This document shows positions 9,928 through 20,946 of a stretch of 64,000 nucleotides of DNA, one piece after another. The notes beneath the pieces are model-generated. The model ran no database searches and was not told the DNA's origin. It saw only the letters and a program-made list of their open reading frames with translations. The stretch lies in the NCBI GenBank assembly GCA_039881045.1, contig JAYWVB010000014.1, positions 124,001 through 188,000 of the forward strand. The letters run 5' to 3'. The stretch comes from Chaetomium olivaceum. Its lineage: Eukaryota; Ascomycota; Sordariomycetes; Sordariales; Chaetomiaceae. The number at the start of each line of letters is the position of its first letter. The first letter of the stretch is position 1. The position numbers and the translations under genes were made by a program.

Positions 9928-11969
9928 ATGGCTGTGGCATCTACGGACCAAGATACTGACACGCCGCAGAGCTCAGATGTGTCTGACGGGTCTCTTAGAA
10001 TCGCCAAGGACACAGAGAAAAGCGAACCAGATCCAACACCGGAAGACTCTCGTGAATATCCCTCCGGTATTGCGCGAGCCTTGATTATCGGCCCTGTCAC
10101 CTTGACCTACTTCCTTTTCTTCCTCGATCTGGCCGTTTTGTCCACCGCGACCCCAGCCATCACCTCCGACTTCAATTCTTTGGTCGATGTCGGGTGGTAA
10201 GTCACAATCATCTTTTCCAAGGCTCTGGAAAGTCCCCTATCATCATGGCTAGCTAACCTTTTGTGGTTCACTTTCGTAGGTACGGTGGTGCCTACCAGCT
10301 GGGCAGCTCAGCGTTCCAACCCCTGACGGGCAAGATTTTCCGCTATTTCTCCATCAAAGTGTGTCATTCACACCCGCCGCACCGAACAAGATACACAACC
10401 TAATACAACTATTAAAACCACAGTGGTCCTTCCTAGCCTTCTTTTTCGTTTTCGAGGTCGGCTCCCTCCTTTGCGGCGCCGCCCAAAACTCGGCCATGTT
10501 TATCATCGGCAGAGCCATTGCCGGCGTCGGGTCGTCGGGCATATCGAATGGCGCTCTCACCATCATCTCGGCTGTTCTGCCACCACGGGAACAAGCAAGG
10601 TTTCTCGGCGTCAACATGGGACTCGGGCAGTTGGGGCTGGCCCTTGGGCCGATCATAGGCGGCGTGTTTACCGAGTACGTCTCGTGGCGCTGGTGTAAGT
10701 GGCAACTTTGACGGCCAACCCGGTTGTTGAGCTGACCCTTTGCTTTGCAGGCTTTTATATCAACCTCCCAATAGGCGGTGTTGTTGCTATTCTGCTCCTC
10801 CTGTTCCGTATCCCCGAACACGAACCCAAGCCTCCCGCTCAAGAAGTGCTCGGTACGGCTATCAAGTCGCTCGATCTCCCGGGCTTCCTGCTCATCAGTC
10901 CTGCGGCCGTCATGTTTCTGCTCGGCCTGCAGTACGGGGGCAACCAGTTTGCCTGGGACAGCTCCGTGGTCATTGGCCTCTTGGTGGGCGCGGCAGTCAT
11001 GTTTGTTCTGTTCCTTTTCTGGGAGCGCCGCCAGGGGGACGATGCCATGGTGCCGTTTGCCATGATGACCCATCGCATTATTTGGTCCGCGGCGGGGAAC
11101 ATGTTCTTCCTAATGGCTAGCATCCTTGTCGCCGACTTTTACCTGGCGATTTACTTCCAGGCCGTTCATGACGACTCACCCCTGATGAGCGGCGTCCATA
11201 TGCTTCCGACCACGTTGGGTATTGTGTTTTTTACGATGGTGTCGGGAACGATGAGTTAGTTCTCTGCGCTTCTCTTCTGGTGTCACAAATCGCTAACGTC
11301 TCCGTCATCATACAGTTGAAATGCTCGGTTATTACCTTCCATGGGTTGTCAGTGGTGGCGCATTATCAGCCATCGGCTACGGACTTCTGTCCCTCCTAAG
11401 CCCAACAACTACAGTTGCAAACTGGATCGGATACCAAGTCTTGTACGGCGTTGGTGGCGGCTGCATGGCTGCAGGAGTAAGCATCTCCCCCCTCTTGGGC
11501 ATCTCGCAGTAGCCCCCTATTTAGGGCGGAATCACAGAACTAACAACTAACTTGTTTCCACAAGGCATACATCGCCATCCAAAATCTTGTGCCCGTCCCT
11601 CAAATCCCCACCGCCATGTCCATCATCATCTTCAGCCAAAACATGGGTGGTGCCGTCTCGCTCGTCGCCGCCAACGCCATCTTCAGCAACACCTTACGGT
11701 CCCAGCTCCAGAGACGTCTCCCAATAACCGGAATTGCCCCGGACGCCATCATAAACTCGGGCGTGCGATCCGTCCGCGAGCTCGTCCCGAACGGCGCCCC
11801 GCTGGCCGCGGTACTGCAGGCCTACAGCAACAGCGCCGACACCGTCATGTACCTAGGCATTGCTGTTAGTGTTGCCGCCTTTGCGTTTGCGTGGGGTTTG
11901 GGGTGGAAGGACATCCGCGTCGCGAGGAAGTTGAACGTTATCAAGGAGGAGGGAGGGGCCGGGCAGTAA
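9928..11969 (+). CDS. MFS multidrug/toxin efflux transporter, DHA14 family
   Basis: Six exons: 9928-10196, 10280-10358, 10424-10694, 10751-11254, 11316-11476 and 11565-11969. All five introns are GT-AG and keep frame, giving 562 residues with no break. An acidic N-terminal cytosolic tail (about 50 residues) precedes about 14 hydrophobic segments. Diagnostic motifs are FLDLAVLSTATPAI in TM1, the antiporter motif LGLALGPIIGGVF in TM5, and WRWCFYINLPIGG between TM5 and TM6, typical of DHA14 drug:H+ antiporters such as the HC-toxin and aflatoxin-cluster pumps. It sits in the plasma or vacuolar membrane and would export the product, or protect against the substrate, of the neighbouring P450/dehydrogenase genes. 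This is the best-preserved gene of the left cluster. The substrate is unknown. Confidence 0.93.
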
Positions 11970-13171
11970 GGAGGGCTCGGCCACCCCAGCAAGAGAAGCG
12001 TGACGTTGGCGAGTGGTCCGTTTGAGTCGCTGCGCCTTCGGTAGTTTGGCGTGTTGTTCTTACATTGTGCGTTTTGTCTCGCTGGTGATGGAAAGGGTGT
12101 TGTCCTCGAAGATCTGGACGAGGGCTGGCGCTGTAAGCGCGTGAACGAAGATTCTGTTTGTATTCTATTTATAATTAATATTGCTCTTTTTGATGGCTAT
12201 GCTGCTGCCCGGGACGTTATACCTAATCGTCGCCCTTAATGAGATATAAATGTCTCGAAAACGGACCGATCAAGCCGCCAAACAGTCAAAACGAGAGTGC
12301 AAAGGGGTCGCTAAGAAAGTTGGCGGTCTTAACTTTTGTGGCAACGGAATGGTGAGTGCCTGGTCTGTCGCAAGGAATAGTAAAAGGTGCCCCTGGCCTT
12401 TGCAGGGTAAGAATGACACTTTGCTCAGTCTGATATGGTCATCCTCCCTGCTCATATCTGGACGCGTCGCCAGAATTCCCATGTATGATAGTGTTGTTGG
12501 GCGTGAGAGAGTTTAGACAGGGTAACCTTTTACGATTCACGGCATCAGTACATACATGTCGGGATGGTCAAGCGAGCCAACTCACTTTTAGGCCCCCACG
12601 ATGACAGTCTGGCATTGCCGCTTATCCAAATCTTGTCTTTCTAGTTGATTATGTCTGTAGATGCCTCCCTGTTAACTAGTAAAACTAAACCATCCATTTT
12701 GCTCCCGAGTCTCGAACTTTGCGACGCACTTCATCCCCAACAGCATCCATGATGGCTAAGTTAAACAGGCCTATTTCTCAGACATCTCATATCATCACAC
12801 TTCATCCATAACTAAAATGACATGGTAAACCGTGTGACAACAAGTGGGTTTATTCACTTCCTTCCAATCGGATTTTGACAACCGTCTGACGAAGGAGCCA
12901 CGCCGCTCGCACGCTTCCGGCTTGTGCCAGCCTTGCGCCAAATGCTACCAAGTAATATAAATCAGCCGCATCAGCGTTACATGATAAGCGCCCTGGCAAG
13001 GAAGTCCGGCGGAATTCCACTTTTTATGCGAGATTGGAAGGCCCCCATACCGGTCTCTTTATCCATTCGCATCCCATTGTGCTTCCCGGAGGGACGGTGT
13101 CCCTAAATACATACCTCACGGTACACAGTAATAATCATCCATCAACAATCCGCTGACTAGCCGCAACAACA
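11970..13171. other. intergenic region
   Basis: No gene supported. A lysine/arginine-rich open frame starts at 12250 but shows no motif. A TATAAAT element at 12956 lies about 215 bp upstream of the next start. Confidence 0.5.
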
Positions 13172-14028
13172 ATGGCGCACCGCCAACATGCCATGGACTT
13201 CTACGGAACGGAACCCGAGATAGTTCCATACCCGGGGATAGAAGTTGTTAACGACCCTGCCGAGAAGTACTTTGTCCCCGCCAAGGACCATCAGCAGCTT
13301 CCAGCCAGCGAGAAACTGCAACCAAAAAACAGGATATGCGGTCTCTCGAGGCCCGTATTTTTGTTGGCCATTGCTCTATCGGTCCTCGCGATTGTCGTGA
13401 TCGGGTTAGGTGCTGGGTTGGGCGTAGCATTAAACAAGGCGGCGACCACGGATAGCTACAACACTGGTAAGCAAGCGCTGATGAAGCCAAGGACTCGAAA
13501 GTAGCCAGAAACTTGCCCTTGGCGCTGATTCTAATGTACCAATAACTAGCGCCCACCGAGAGCGCAAACCAGGGCCCCGTGATAACCTCATCCTCACCAA
13601 CATCAACATTAGCGTCATCACCGCCCACAGTTTCTGCCTCGGCATCAACGTCACCATCAACCAGCACCGCCAATACCGCCTCTTCTACCTCCACATCATC
13701 AACCCGCCCAAAGCCATCCAACATCTGCCCCAGCGCCGACGATACCATCGTCACAACCCCTCTGGGCGACGTGCGGTACCGTGTGGCGTGCGACTCTGAC
13801 TTCAGCGGTAGCGGCAAGCAGACGCTGGCCTCGTTTGTGACGGCGACGTGGGATGAATGCCTGGAGCTCTGCAACACCATGAACTACTTCCAGGACCGCG
13901 CCGACATCGGCTGCACCTGGAACGTTGCCGGCACCGGCCAGCAGACGCCCGGGACCTGCTGGTGCCTCGGGGGTGCGGACAAGACGGTCGTGTCGAACGA
14001 GGGGAATGTCGTGGCCATTCCGTTGTGA
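13172..14028 (+). CDS. single-pass membrane protein with Ser/Thr-rich stalk and Cys-rich C-terminal domain
   Basis: Two exons, 13172-13466 and 13550-14028 (83-nt intron), encode 257 residues. There is no signal peptide. Residues 1-60 are cytosolic-like, 61-86 form one strongly hydrophobic helix (PVFLLAIALSVLAIVVIGLG), about 95-150 are almost pure Ser/Thr/Pro/Ala (likely O-glycosylated), and the last 100 residues hold seven Cys (NICPS, VACDS, WDECLELCN, IGCTW, GTCWCLGG). WDECLELC, spaced with GCTWNV and CWC, resembles fungal PAN/apple- or WSC-type lectin modules. The layout is type II: N-terminus inside, Cys-rich domain outside, as in many fungal wall-associated proteins. It converges with the large membrane gene at 14462-17294. 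A cell-wall carbohydrate or sensing role is inference. Confidence 0.72.
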
Positions 14029-14461
14029 GAAGCGAGAAGGATGTGGGTTGCGCGTCGTACGGAATGGGATAGAATTGACGGGGAAAGGTTGAAATGGCTG
14101 CAAGGTACCGAGGATAGAGGTTGGGTAAATGGGTCCCGTTGGATTCCTGGTACCTATCTACCTACATATTACGTGCGGGATTGCGTATAGGATTCCGAAC
14201 AGTACGTAGCATATCCTAGTAGGGTTCGGAAACACGGCAGGGGGCACGCCGGCTGGGTAGACTTTTAGAACTTCAAGGTGTATGAGTAGGCGGCAGACGT
14301 TTAAAGGCGAAGCAGATCGCTTTATATCCTGGTAACACGGTTCAGGTATGTAAAAACATAGCACTGCAGGGTCGAACGATAAATGTAGCGTGAAGGAGGT
14401 CTTGGTTGTTAGGTTTGTGGGTGTCCGTTCGAGGACTCCGCGTGTATCATTATTCGAGTTC
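14029..14461. other. short region between convergent genes
   Basis: Shared 3' flanks of two convergent genes. It contains GGTACC and TACCTATCTACCTAC motifs near 14104 and 14151. No gene seen. Confidence 0.55.
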
Positions 14462-17294
14462 TCATCTAGTCTCATAATTGATAGGCTCCAAAGCAATATA
14501 CCCCCCATGTTGCCGGCCGTCATACACCCCATTATTCCCAGCCCCCATATCCTCCATAACATATGCTTTAGGATCAGACCCAACATCCGAAACCGTAGCC
14601 CCTCCCGGCGTCCTCAGCGCATCCTCCTCCACCGTTCCCGCTCCCGCCCCGGCCCCGGTCCCATCCGCATCCGCAAACTTGATCGTCTTCGCTCCGCTCA
14701 ACAAACTCCACTGCTTGGGCGACATCTTGAAATCACTCTCCCCGGGGTACAGCACAATGGTAAAGATGCGCCCCGCTGACAGCTGCTGTAGGCGCATGCG
14801 CATCTTGTCCAGAGTCGACACGCCCACTGCCCACACCACCAGCGCACTGATCGTCACCAACCCCAGCACGGCCAGCAGCGTAAAGGCCGGGATGCCGTAC
14901 ACGAAGTGGTACCTGACACGATGCACGGTGGGGTGCACGTGGATGACTGGCACGGGGTTCACACCAGCATCCCCGTTCGCCGGAGCCGGGGCCGTGCCGA
15001 TGCCCTTGGTGCCCACCACGGCTGACGCCGCGAGGTCGGTCCAGAGGAGGTTGATCATCTTGCTCGCGCCCTCGGGTGTGGCGGTGAGGGACTGCCAGCG
15101 CGTGAAGACGGCCATGTCGGCGCGGCCGACCAGGTCGAAGGGCCACTCGGAGGAGGCGATTCCGGAGGAGGGGGGTACCGTCGCTGGAATAGACGGTGTT
15201 GGCGACGCGAAACGGGAAGTCGGCGGCGGGCAGGTTTTCGTAGCCGATGCTGTTGTCGTAGGGGGAAAAGGTGGGTGTGGAGAAGCTGGCACCGCCGCCG
15301 CCGAGGCCGACGAGGTAGAGGGAGGGCTGCTTGACGGTGGAAATGTTGGGGAAGTTGGCGGCGGGGTAGGCCGGGGAGATCAGGCCCCAGAGGGGTTCGA
15401 TGTCACCTAGCCTATAGCCGCTGTCTTCGACCGCCCAAAGGGGGTAGTCTTCTGGAGATGAGTATGTCTTGGCTGTGATGTTGGTCACACGAAAGGAGGT
15501 CAGACCACGGACGCTTTCAGTGGACTGGCGTGCCGGGTTGGCTATGGGGTCGGTCGAGAAGGTTACTGTTTTGATGGTTGCGCGGACGGCCGTTGCACAC
15601 GAGTAAAGGGGCGTAGTCCACTTGCTGCCGCGCTCAAAGATCCCGTGCGGCCCGTCGTCCACCCGTCTAGGCGGGCCAGTAACGAGCCCGCAGGTCACAA
15701 AGATGTTGGTGATGTTGGCGAGATCACGGTCACTGGCGCCCGCGCAGATGATAGCTGAGGGTGAAGGATGTTATGTTAGCAAGGCAATGAAGTGACTGCG
15801 GAGGGAGTAGAAGACGCACGTATCCCCCCAAACCAGGAGGTGTCCTTGGTAACATTAAACGGATTCGGGTATTTAAGGTTCCCACCCTGGCTAGTGCCAA
15901 AAAGATAGCCCCCATAGGCATCGGAAAACGTGGCAGCCCTGTAGTTGGTGAAGCCGTTGACCCACAGGGGAAAGGATTTCCCTACAGTCGAATTGAGGTA
16001 TTGGAATGACTTGACACCGGTGCTGGAGTTCCCAGCGTTTGTGACGTTAAGATACAGCATGCTGTAGAAGTTGTTGATCAACGCTGCGAGGTGCGCCCTG
16101 TTTCGGAGGTCCGGGTTTGCTTGTGGGTTTTCATCGTAGTACGGATACGTGCGGTTGAGATCACTACGCTTGAGGTTGGCGAATCCGCCACGGTCTGTCA
16201 GACGGTAGTCAACGGGCCCAGTAGAACTTGAAGAGAAGTTTCCTTTAGACTCAGTGTAGTCCAAGGTCAGGTTGGTGTCAACGCAGCTAGTGACGGGCTC
16301 GATAAACAGAAGATCCTCCTGCCAAGTGACATTACGGTCTGGCGGTTGAGGAACAGTATGGTTTCGGAAGCCCACACCGCCGGTTTGTGTGTCAACGACG
16401 AGGCCCTCGATCAGTTTGACCGAGTCCTCCAAAGCGACGGTGTCTACTTGGCGGAACATACTGACGGCAAACGGAGATCCGCGATTCAAAATTTCAACGT
16501 TGTCGTCCTTCATAGTTAGCTGTCGCCACTCGATGTCGAAGAAATTGGACACGGTCGTGGCGATGCCGTGCGTGCCGCTTGAATAAAGCTCACGAAGTAC
16601 GGGCGGGATATCCATGCTGAGATTATCAGGGTAATCCCAAGTTATGGTATCACCAAGGCTAAAGATGAGTGTACCATTTGTGAATGGGCAAGGTGCAGGA
16701 TTCAGGCGGAAGGAGCATTGTCTCGAGAAGTTGTAACCACGCCGAGGACTCGTACCGTAGAAATAAGCACTGCTATCACGGACGTAGGAGAAGTTGCCAA
16801 CTTGTCGACCGCTAATTTCAACCACGTCGTAAAGGCCGATTGGCGTCACCACGCTAGCGATGGCGATCAGGATCGTTGCAAGTGGGATGGCGAAGGACGC
16901 GAGAAACACCGGTGTTCGAACACCATGGGATCGCACTGAGTCGGTCCGTAAAATCGTGGTCCAATGCGACGACTGAAGAATCTTTGCTGCCACCGTCCTA
17001 TGTTCCGTCAGTTAGCAGTTGCGCACGGCGGAATCGACCGACTGACGGCCACCCAAGTACCACCTACCACGTCGCAGCGGTTTCTTCGTCGCGGAGCGCT
17101 CCGGCAAGCAAAAAGGAGATGGCAGTTGGAAGCCAAAGTTGTGCTTGGTCGTCCAGGTTAGCACTCAGGGCAACGAAACGGGTAGAAGATCAACTTGCGA
17201 GTCTTATCAGGTCAGGCGCGATATGGGAGAGCTTACTTATAAAAATAGCCAGCGCGATCAAGCCGGCTGTGTACCCGACTGAGTAGTCCACCAT
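14462..17294 (-). CDS. large fungal multi-TM membrane protein, uncharacterised family (one frame break)
   Basis: Four exons on the minus strand: 17294-17237, 17143-17068, 16997-15820 and 15754-14462. The joints give MVDYSVGYTAGLIALAIFI, then LWLPTAISFLLAGALRDEET, then the long exon. One frame break at a G6 run (+ strand 15170-15175) needs one base fewer; the product is then 867 residues. Hydrophobic segments lie at the N-terminus (two), at VFLASFAIPLATILIAIASVV, and near the C-terminus (AFTLLAVLGLVTISALVVWAV). Between the last two is a roughly 600-residue, probably extracellular domain rich in N-glycosylation sequons. The cytosolic tail is rich in Gly, Ala and Thr. I recognise the general family of fungal membrane proteins (DEETAATW followed by SSHWTTILRTDSVRSHGVRTP) but no assigned function. 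It is head-to-head with the secreted-protein gene at 17898. Confidence 0.75.
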
Positions 17295-17897
17295 TTTGCC
17301 AGCCACCCACCGCAGTTCAACGCACCACAATAGTAAGGGAAGAGGTGTCGCGTTTTTCGTCCATCGGCGAGTTCGCGTGAAGGGCGCGGAGCTCGAGAGC
17401 GAAGCGCAGGGGACCGGGGGAGGTTTGAGGGGAATAAAGCTTGTGGAAGGGATTTAAAGTTCACTTGGCAGTGAGGCTCCCCTGACTCCCGGATATCAGA
17501 CTGCGACACGGAGACATCTCAGAGAAGCTGTCGGACCGAAGAAAGCCACTGAAGAAAGCCACCGAATGTTCTCGCCCAATGAGCCGGTAACAACGAGAAG
17601 ATGCCAAGAACAAGCTGAACCCCCTCTCGCATGCCGATCCAGGCAGTTCATATCGATCTCATGTGGTGATTTGTTGGTGCAACCACAGAACCCCATGCCG
17701 GCAGGGATGGGTCTCGGAAAATCCGAGCAACTGTTCTGAAGTGGCTTGCAGCCCGAGCCTTGCCTAGTCTGGACAAGTTTGTCGTGCAGCCTTAATCGGC
17801 ATGACTTAAGGGTGTGACTCTGCGCATGCAACCATTCACCCACTTTGTGCAGGTCGCGACGACCGCTACGACCGCGACGACCGCCAACTCGGTGAGA
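17295..17897. promoter_or_regulatory. divergent intergenic region
   Basis: 603 bp separate the starts of the minus-strand membrane protein and the plus-strand secreted protein, so it probably holds both promoters. An antisense open frame over 17496-18113 has no motif and overlaps the secreted-protein exon. Confidence 0.4.
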
Positions 17898-18578
17898 ATG
17901 GCGCTTCGATTCGCCTGGATAATTCTCATTTTGGGGCTGTTTGCGCCCTTCACCGCCGGCCAGACAGCGACTACGCGAAACACCGCTTCTATTACTGGTC
18001 CCTCTGCCGCTGACCGCAGCGCAGAAGGCCTTCGAGTCTGCTATGCTCGAGACGGCATTTGTGCTGCCGGCAACGACCTCAGCGACCAATGCCGAACTGA
18101 GCAGGACGCTCATGGTCTTGACGGATACTGGGAATGCGCTTGTACATCGGGACTTGCTGCGGTCGAGGAGGCGTAAGTGTTCTATCTACACCATGATTCT
18201 TTTCTCCAAACGTCAAGTCTAAGCCGCCGGCGACGGTCCAGATGCGACGACTGCCGGTTATTCTACGGCGTCATCACAACTAGGTTCTCCAACTACACCG
18301 CAACATGCTCAAGCAAGAGCCACACTCTCGCGCCCATCCCCAGCAGCGTCCTTGCCCAGCAGTCGTCGCATAATGCCACCCGTGGGACTGCAGCACCAAA
18401 AACCCAAGAACCAACGTACGTGGTGACAATCAACGCCATGCCGCCCGCATCGCTGCCAACTGTCGCTACCACATTCGCCCTGCCGCTGGCGACGGGGGCA
18501 GCGTCACGTTCATTAGTGGCAGACACTTGGCTTTTGGGGGTGTTTCCAATTCTAGGAGTATCATGGGGGTTCCGGTAG
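17898..18578 (+). CDS. secreted, possibly membrane-anchored Cys-containing protein
   Basis: Two exons, 17898-18172 and 18242-18578, with a 69-nt intron (GTAAGT donor), encode 203 residues. I chose the ATG at 17898 because it starts a classic signal peptide (MALRFAWIILILGLFAPFTA), rather than the in-frame upstream Met at 17814 or 17826. The mature part has a Cys-rich N-terminal half (VCYARDGICAAGND, QCRTEQ, WECACTSG, ACDDCRLF, TATCSS), then a Ser/Thr/Pro stalk and a hydrophobic C-terminal end (TWLLGVFPILGVSWGF) compatible with a GPI signal or a single TM helix. No named domain recognised. It is divergent to the large membrane protein gene. A role at the cell surface is inferred from topology alone. 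Confidence 0.68.
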
Positions 18579-19669
18579 TAGATATAGCAAAAGAAATGAC
18601 TGGTTCAAGCTTGGCCAGAATATCAGGGTACACGACAAACACCTGTCTGTTCTAGGGGATGGAATCTCCGGCTGTTCTCAGAACGGGAAGTGGTTTGCTA
18701 AGAGACCTAGTTTCTATTTCGAAGCTTCCGACACTGCGGTATAATGATTATATGTGGCAGCAATGGACACTGGAGAGAAATGCAACTTGGTGGTTCAGCT
18801 TTGAATGGGGGACGCAGCCCAACCATCTTACATGGAACGGCGCGAAGACTACCCCGCCGTTCATTCCGCTACCCTGCCGCCACCTCAAGACATCCTTGAA
18901 GTGCACTTGTCAGTTTAGACTAGTCCATTTGTAGACTACCGAGAAAGATTCTTCAGGCTTTGCCGCCTGGGCAACTCGAACTCGATGTGCAGCTACCTAC
19001 CTAGAATGGGATGTTTGCAATTGCCTAGAGTGAACGGTTAGTTCGAAATTGACCACGAGGTACAGGGAACGCAATCATTCATGGTATTAAGGTGGCAAAG
19101 ACCTAACAACGCCGTCACTGTACGTTCGAAATCTTGTCGTGGGCGGGCGGCTGTTTGACTAAAGACGAGGGCCAGTATGCATTGTAAAAAGCGTTTTGCA
19201 TTGCAAAAAGCGTTTTCAACAAGACTTGAAAGGGATACAGGCTTCCGAACTAATCTTGCTGGCTTGGGCAGGACATGAACACATTTAAAAATGGCGTTCG
19301 CAGATAGCCCCTGAAAGAATCCTGATCGTCAACCCCACGGTTGCATATCACTGTCAGAACAACCATGTTCAACCGGCAGCTGGAATAACTCCTCAATCGA
19401 CCTTTAGGCGAAAGGAAGAGGCTAGGCTTTAACAGAATGTACATAGGTACATGGCACTTGGGAGATGCTGATCTCTTCTTCCTATTCCTTTTATTTATTT
19501 CTAGCTTCGAAGTTCCTGGCTAAGTGTGTGTGTCTCGTGACCGTATCAGTGAAGGCGCTTGGGGACCCTCACATCAAATCGGAGACTATCATCTCGCGTC
19601 GTGACTCAAAATAAAATGAAGACAAGGAAACGTTTTCTTCCAAAAGAAATCGGCAAAAGTAAAGGTAAA
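18579..19669. other. intergenic region
   Basis: No protein gene supported. It contains a 19-bp tandem duplication at 19179-19216 and a possible Pol III terminator for the adjacent tRNA (AAAA at 19656-19659, read as TTTT on the minus strand). Confidence 0.55.
19179..19216. repeat. 19-bp tandem duplication
   Basis: Unit GCATTGTAAAAAGCGTTTT at 19179-19197 is followed directly by a copy with one change (T to C) at 19198-19216. No associated gene. Confidence 0.9.
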
Positions 19670-19741
19670 TGCCCACAACCAGAATCGAACTAGTGATCTT
19701 GCCATTACGAGTGGCACGCTTTACCACTAAGCCATGCGGGC
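19670..19741 (-). tRNA. tRNA-Thr (anticodon CGU)
   Basis: The 72-nt minus-strand sequence folds as a full cloverleaf. The acceptor stem pairs GCCCGCA with TGTGGGC (one G-U pair), with discriminator A. The D stem is GCTT/AAGC with loop AGTGGTA, the anticodon stem TGCCA/TGGCA with loop CTCGTAA, the T stem ACTAG/CTGGT with loop TTCGATT. The anticodon CGT reads ACG (Thr). No intron and no encoded CCA, as expected for a nuclear tRNA. A and B box sequences (TGGCTTAGTGG and GTTCGATTC) are intact, and a TTTT stretch follows about 11 nt downstream, so it should be transcribed by Pol III. Confidence 0.95.
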
Positions 19742-20226
19742 GTGAGCTTATTCGCTCGTTCGGTTATTTTGGGTTCGGAGTGGAGGACAAATGAACGAGG
19801 GGAAAAGTTGGGGATCCAGGAGGAGGAAGAACCGAACTGACCATGCCGTCAAGGTTCTCGGGGGTATCCATCGCCTAGCTAGAGCTAGAAAACTTGAAAG
19901 AATGATGTGATTTGTATTTTGTGGCAATGTGGTGATTTCTGCAGCTTGAAGTATTCCCCCTTTTTCCCGGCCGAGTTCCGTCGTTGAGAGATGACAAAGG
20001 CAGAAAGCTCCGTCCACGCAAGAGTGATCTCATCAATAAAACAATGAACAAACGCCAGTGCCCAGCCAGCATCCCCAAAACGCCTGATAAAAAGACAATT
20101 TTCCTACCCCAACTCCGAGTACCGGTCCAAAAGCATTTGCACATACCCTCAGTGGTCCCGTCCATGATTCATGATCCATGATCCATTCACAAACACACAC
20201 ACACACACACACACAACCCTGAACCC
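19742..20226. other. intergenic region with (AC)n microsatellite
   Basis: No gene supported; open frames on both strands are short and motif-free. It holds an (AC)n tract at 20193-20215. Confidence 0.55.
20193..20215. repeat. (AC)n microsatellite
   Basis: About 11 AC dinucleotides in the 3' flank of the minus-strand gene that ends at 20227. Likely length-variable. Confidence 0.95.
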
Positions 20227-20946
20227 TCAACGCCGCCCCTTCTTCTCCCCCGCCCACAACGGATCCGCATCCGGCCCTCCCCGATCCGCCACCACATCCG
20301 CCTCGCTCTCCGTCGGCAGCGGCGCCGCGCCCCCGGGCCCCAACCGGATGGTGCGGTGCAGGCCCGGCGGCAGGGGATCCTCGTCGGACCGATCCGCCGC
20401 GACGTCGGCCTCGCTCTCGGTCGGGTTGCCCTTCACCTCGGTGCCGAACATCTGCGCGGACACGAGCACGCCCGTGCCGGAGCCTGTGGCGGGGCCGCCC
20501 CCGGGGCCGCCGGATGCGTGATGGCCCGGCGAAGGAGGAGGGGGCACGGTGACGCGGTCCTGGCCGACGGAGTGGATGCCCCGCTTGTCGGAGGGGCGCG
20601 CCTGACCGTGGTAGATCTGCGTGCTGTAGGAGGAGGCGCGCGCGCGGTGGTCGCGGTGCTGGAGGTCGTCGGGGTGGGTGAAGTGGGATGACCAGTCGGT
20701 GCCGAAGACGCCTTGGTTGGAGGGCTGGTTGATGGGGTTGGTGGCGGAGGCGGCGGCGGTGCTGGGCGGGGTTTGGTGATGGGCGCGGAGGGCGTCGATG
20801 GGGGTTGGGGGGTGGCCATTCTCCGCACAGCGTTTGCCCGTGGGAGGGTGCTGGTGATCCTTTGTAGCGCGCGCATGTTGTTGGTTTGGTGTGGTGTAAC
20901 GAGGTTGAACGGAATGTGGCGCCGTTCGTAGGATGAAGTGGTTCAT
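20227..20946 (-). CDS. small Pro/Gly-rich protein with repeated PTESEADV motif, possibly mitochondrial
   Basis: The open frame from the ATG at 20946 encodes 239 residues. The C-terminal half contains two copies of PTESEADV(A/V)ADR, each followed by an acidic/Pro segment, and ends WAGEKKGRR. The centre reads GVFGTDWSSHFTHPDD and SSYSTQIYHGQ. I recall no named domain, though the ESEADV-ADR motif resembles small conserved fungal proteins. The start is doubtful: another frame has an ATG at 20876 whose first 20 residues (MRALQRITSTLPRANAVRRM) look exactly like a mitochondrial presequence, and it could join this frame by a one-base change in the C-rich tract near 20800-20815. If so, the true protein is about 216 residues and imported into mitochondria. 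The function is unknown. Confidence 0.5.
   Translation of the reverse strand: MNHFILRTAPHSVQPRYTTPNQQHARATKDHQHPPTGKRCAENGHPPTPIDALRAHHQTPPSTAAASATNPINQPSNQGVFGTDWSSHFTHPDDLQHRDHRARASSYSTQIYHGQARPSDKRGIHSVGQDRVTVPPPPSPGHHASGGPGGGPATGSGTGVLVSAQMFGTEVKGNPTESEADVAADRSDEDPLPPGLHRTIRLGPGGAAPLPTESEADVVADRGGPDADPLWAGEKKGRR

Noticed and set aside
10354..11073. 239-codon minus-strand frame
   Set aside because: Antisense shadow of the MFS transporter exons, whose TM motifs are unambiguous.
17496..18113. 205-codon minus-strand frame opposite the secreted-protein gene
   Set aside because: Overlaps a spliced exon with a good signal peptide; no motif of its own.
20433..20876. 147-codon minus-strand frame (Thr/Pro/Ala-rich)
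   Set aside because: After the presequence-like first 22 residues it is a low-complexity shadow of the PTESEADV protein; only the start region is of interest and is noted there.
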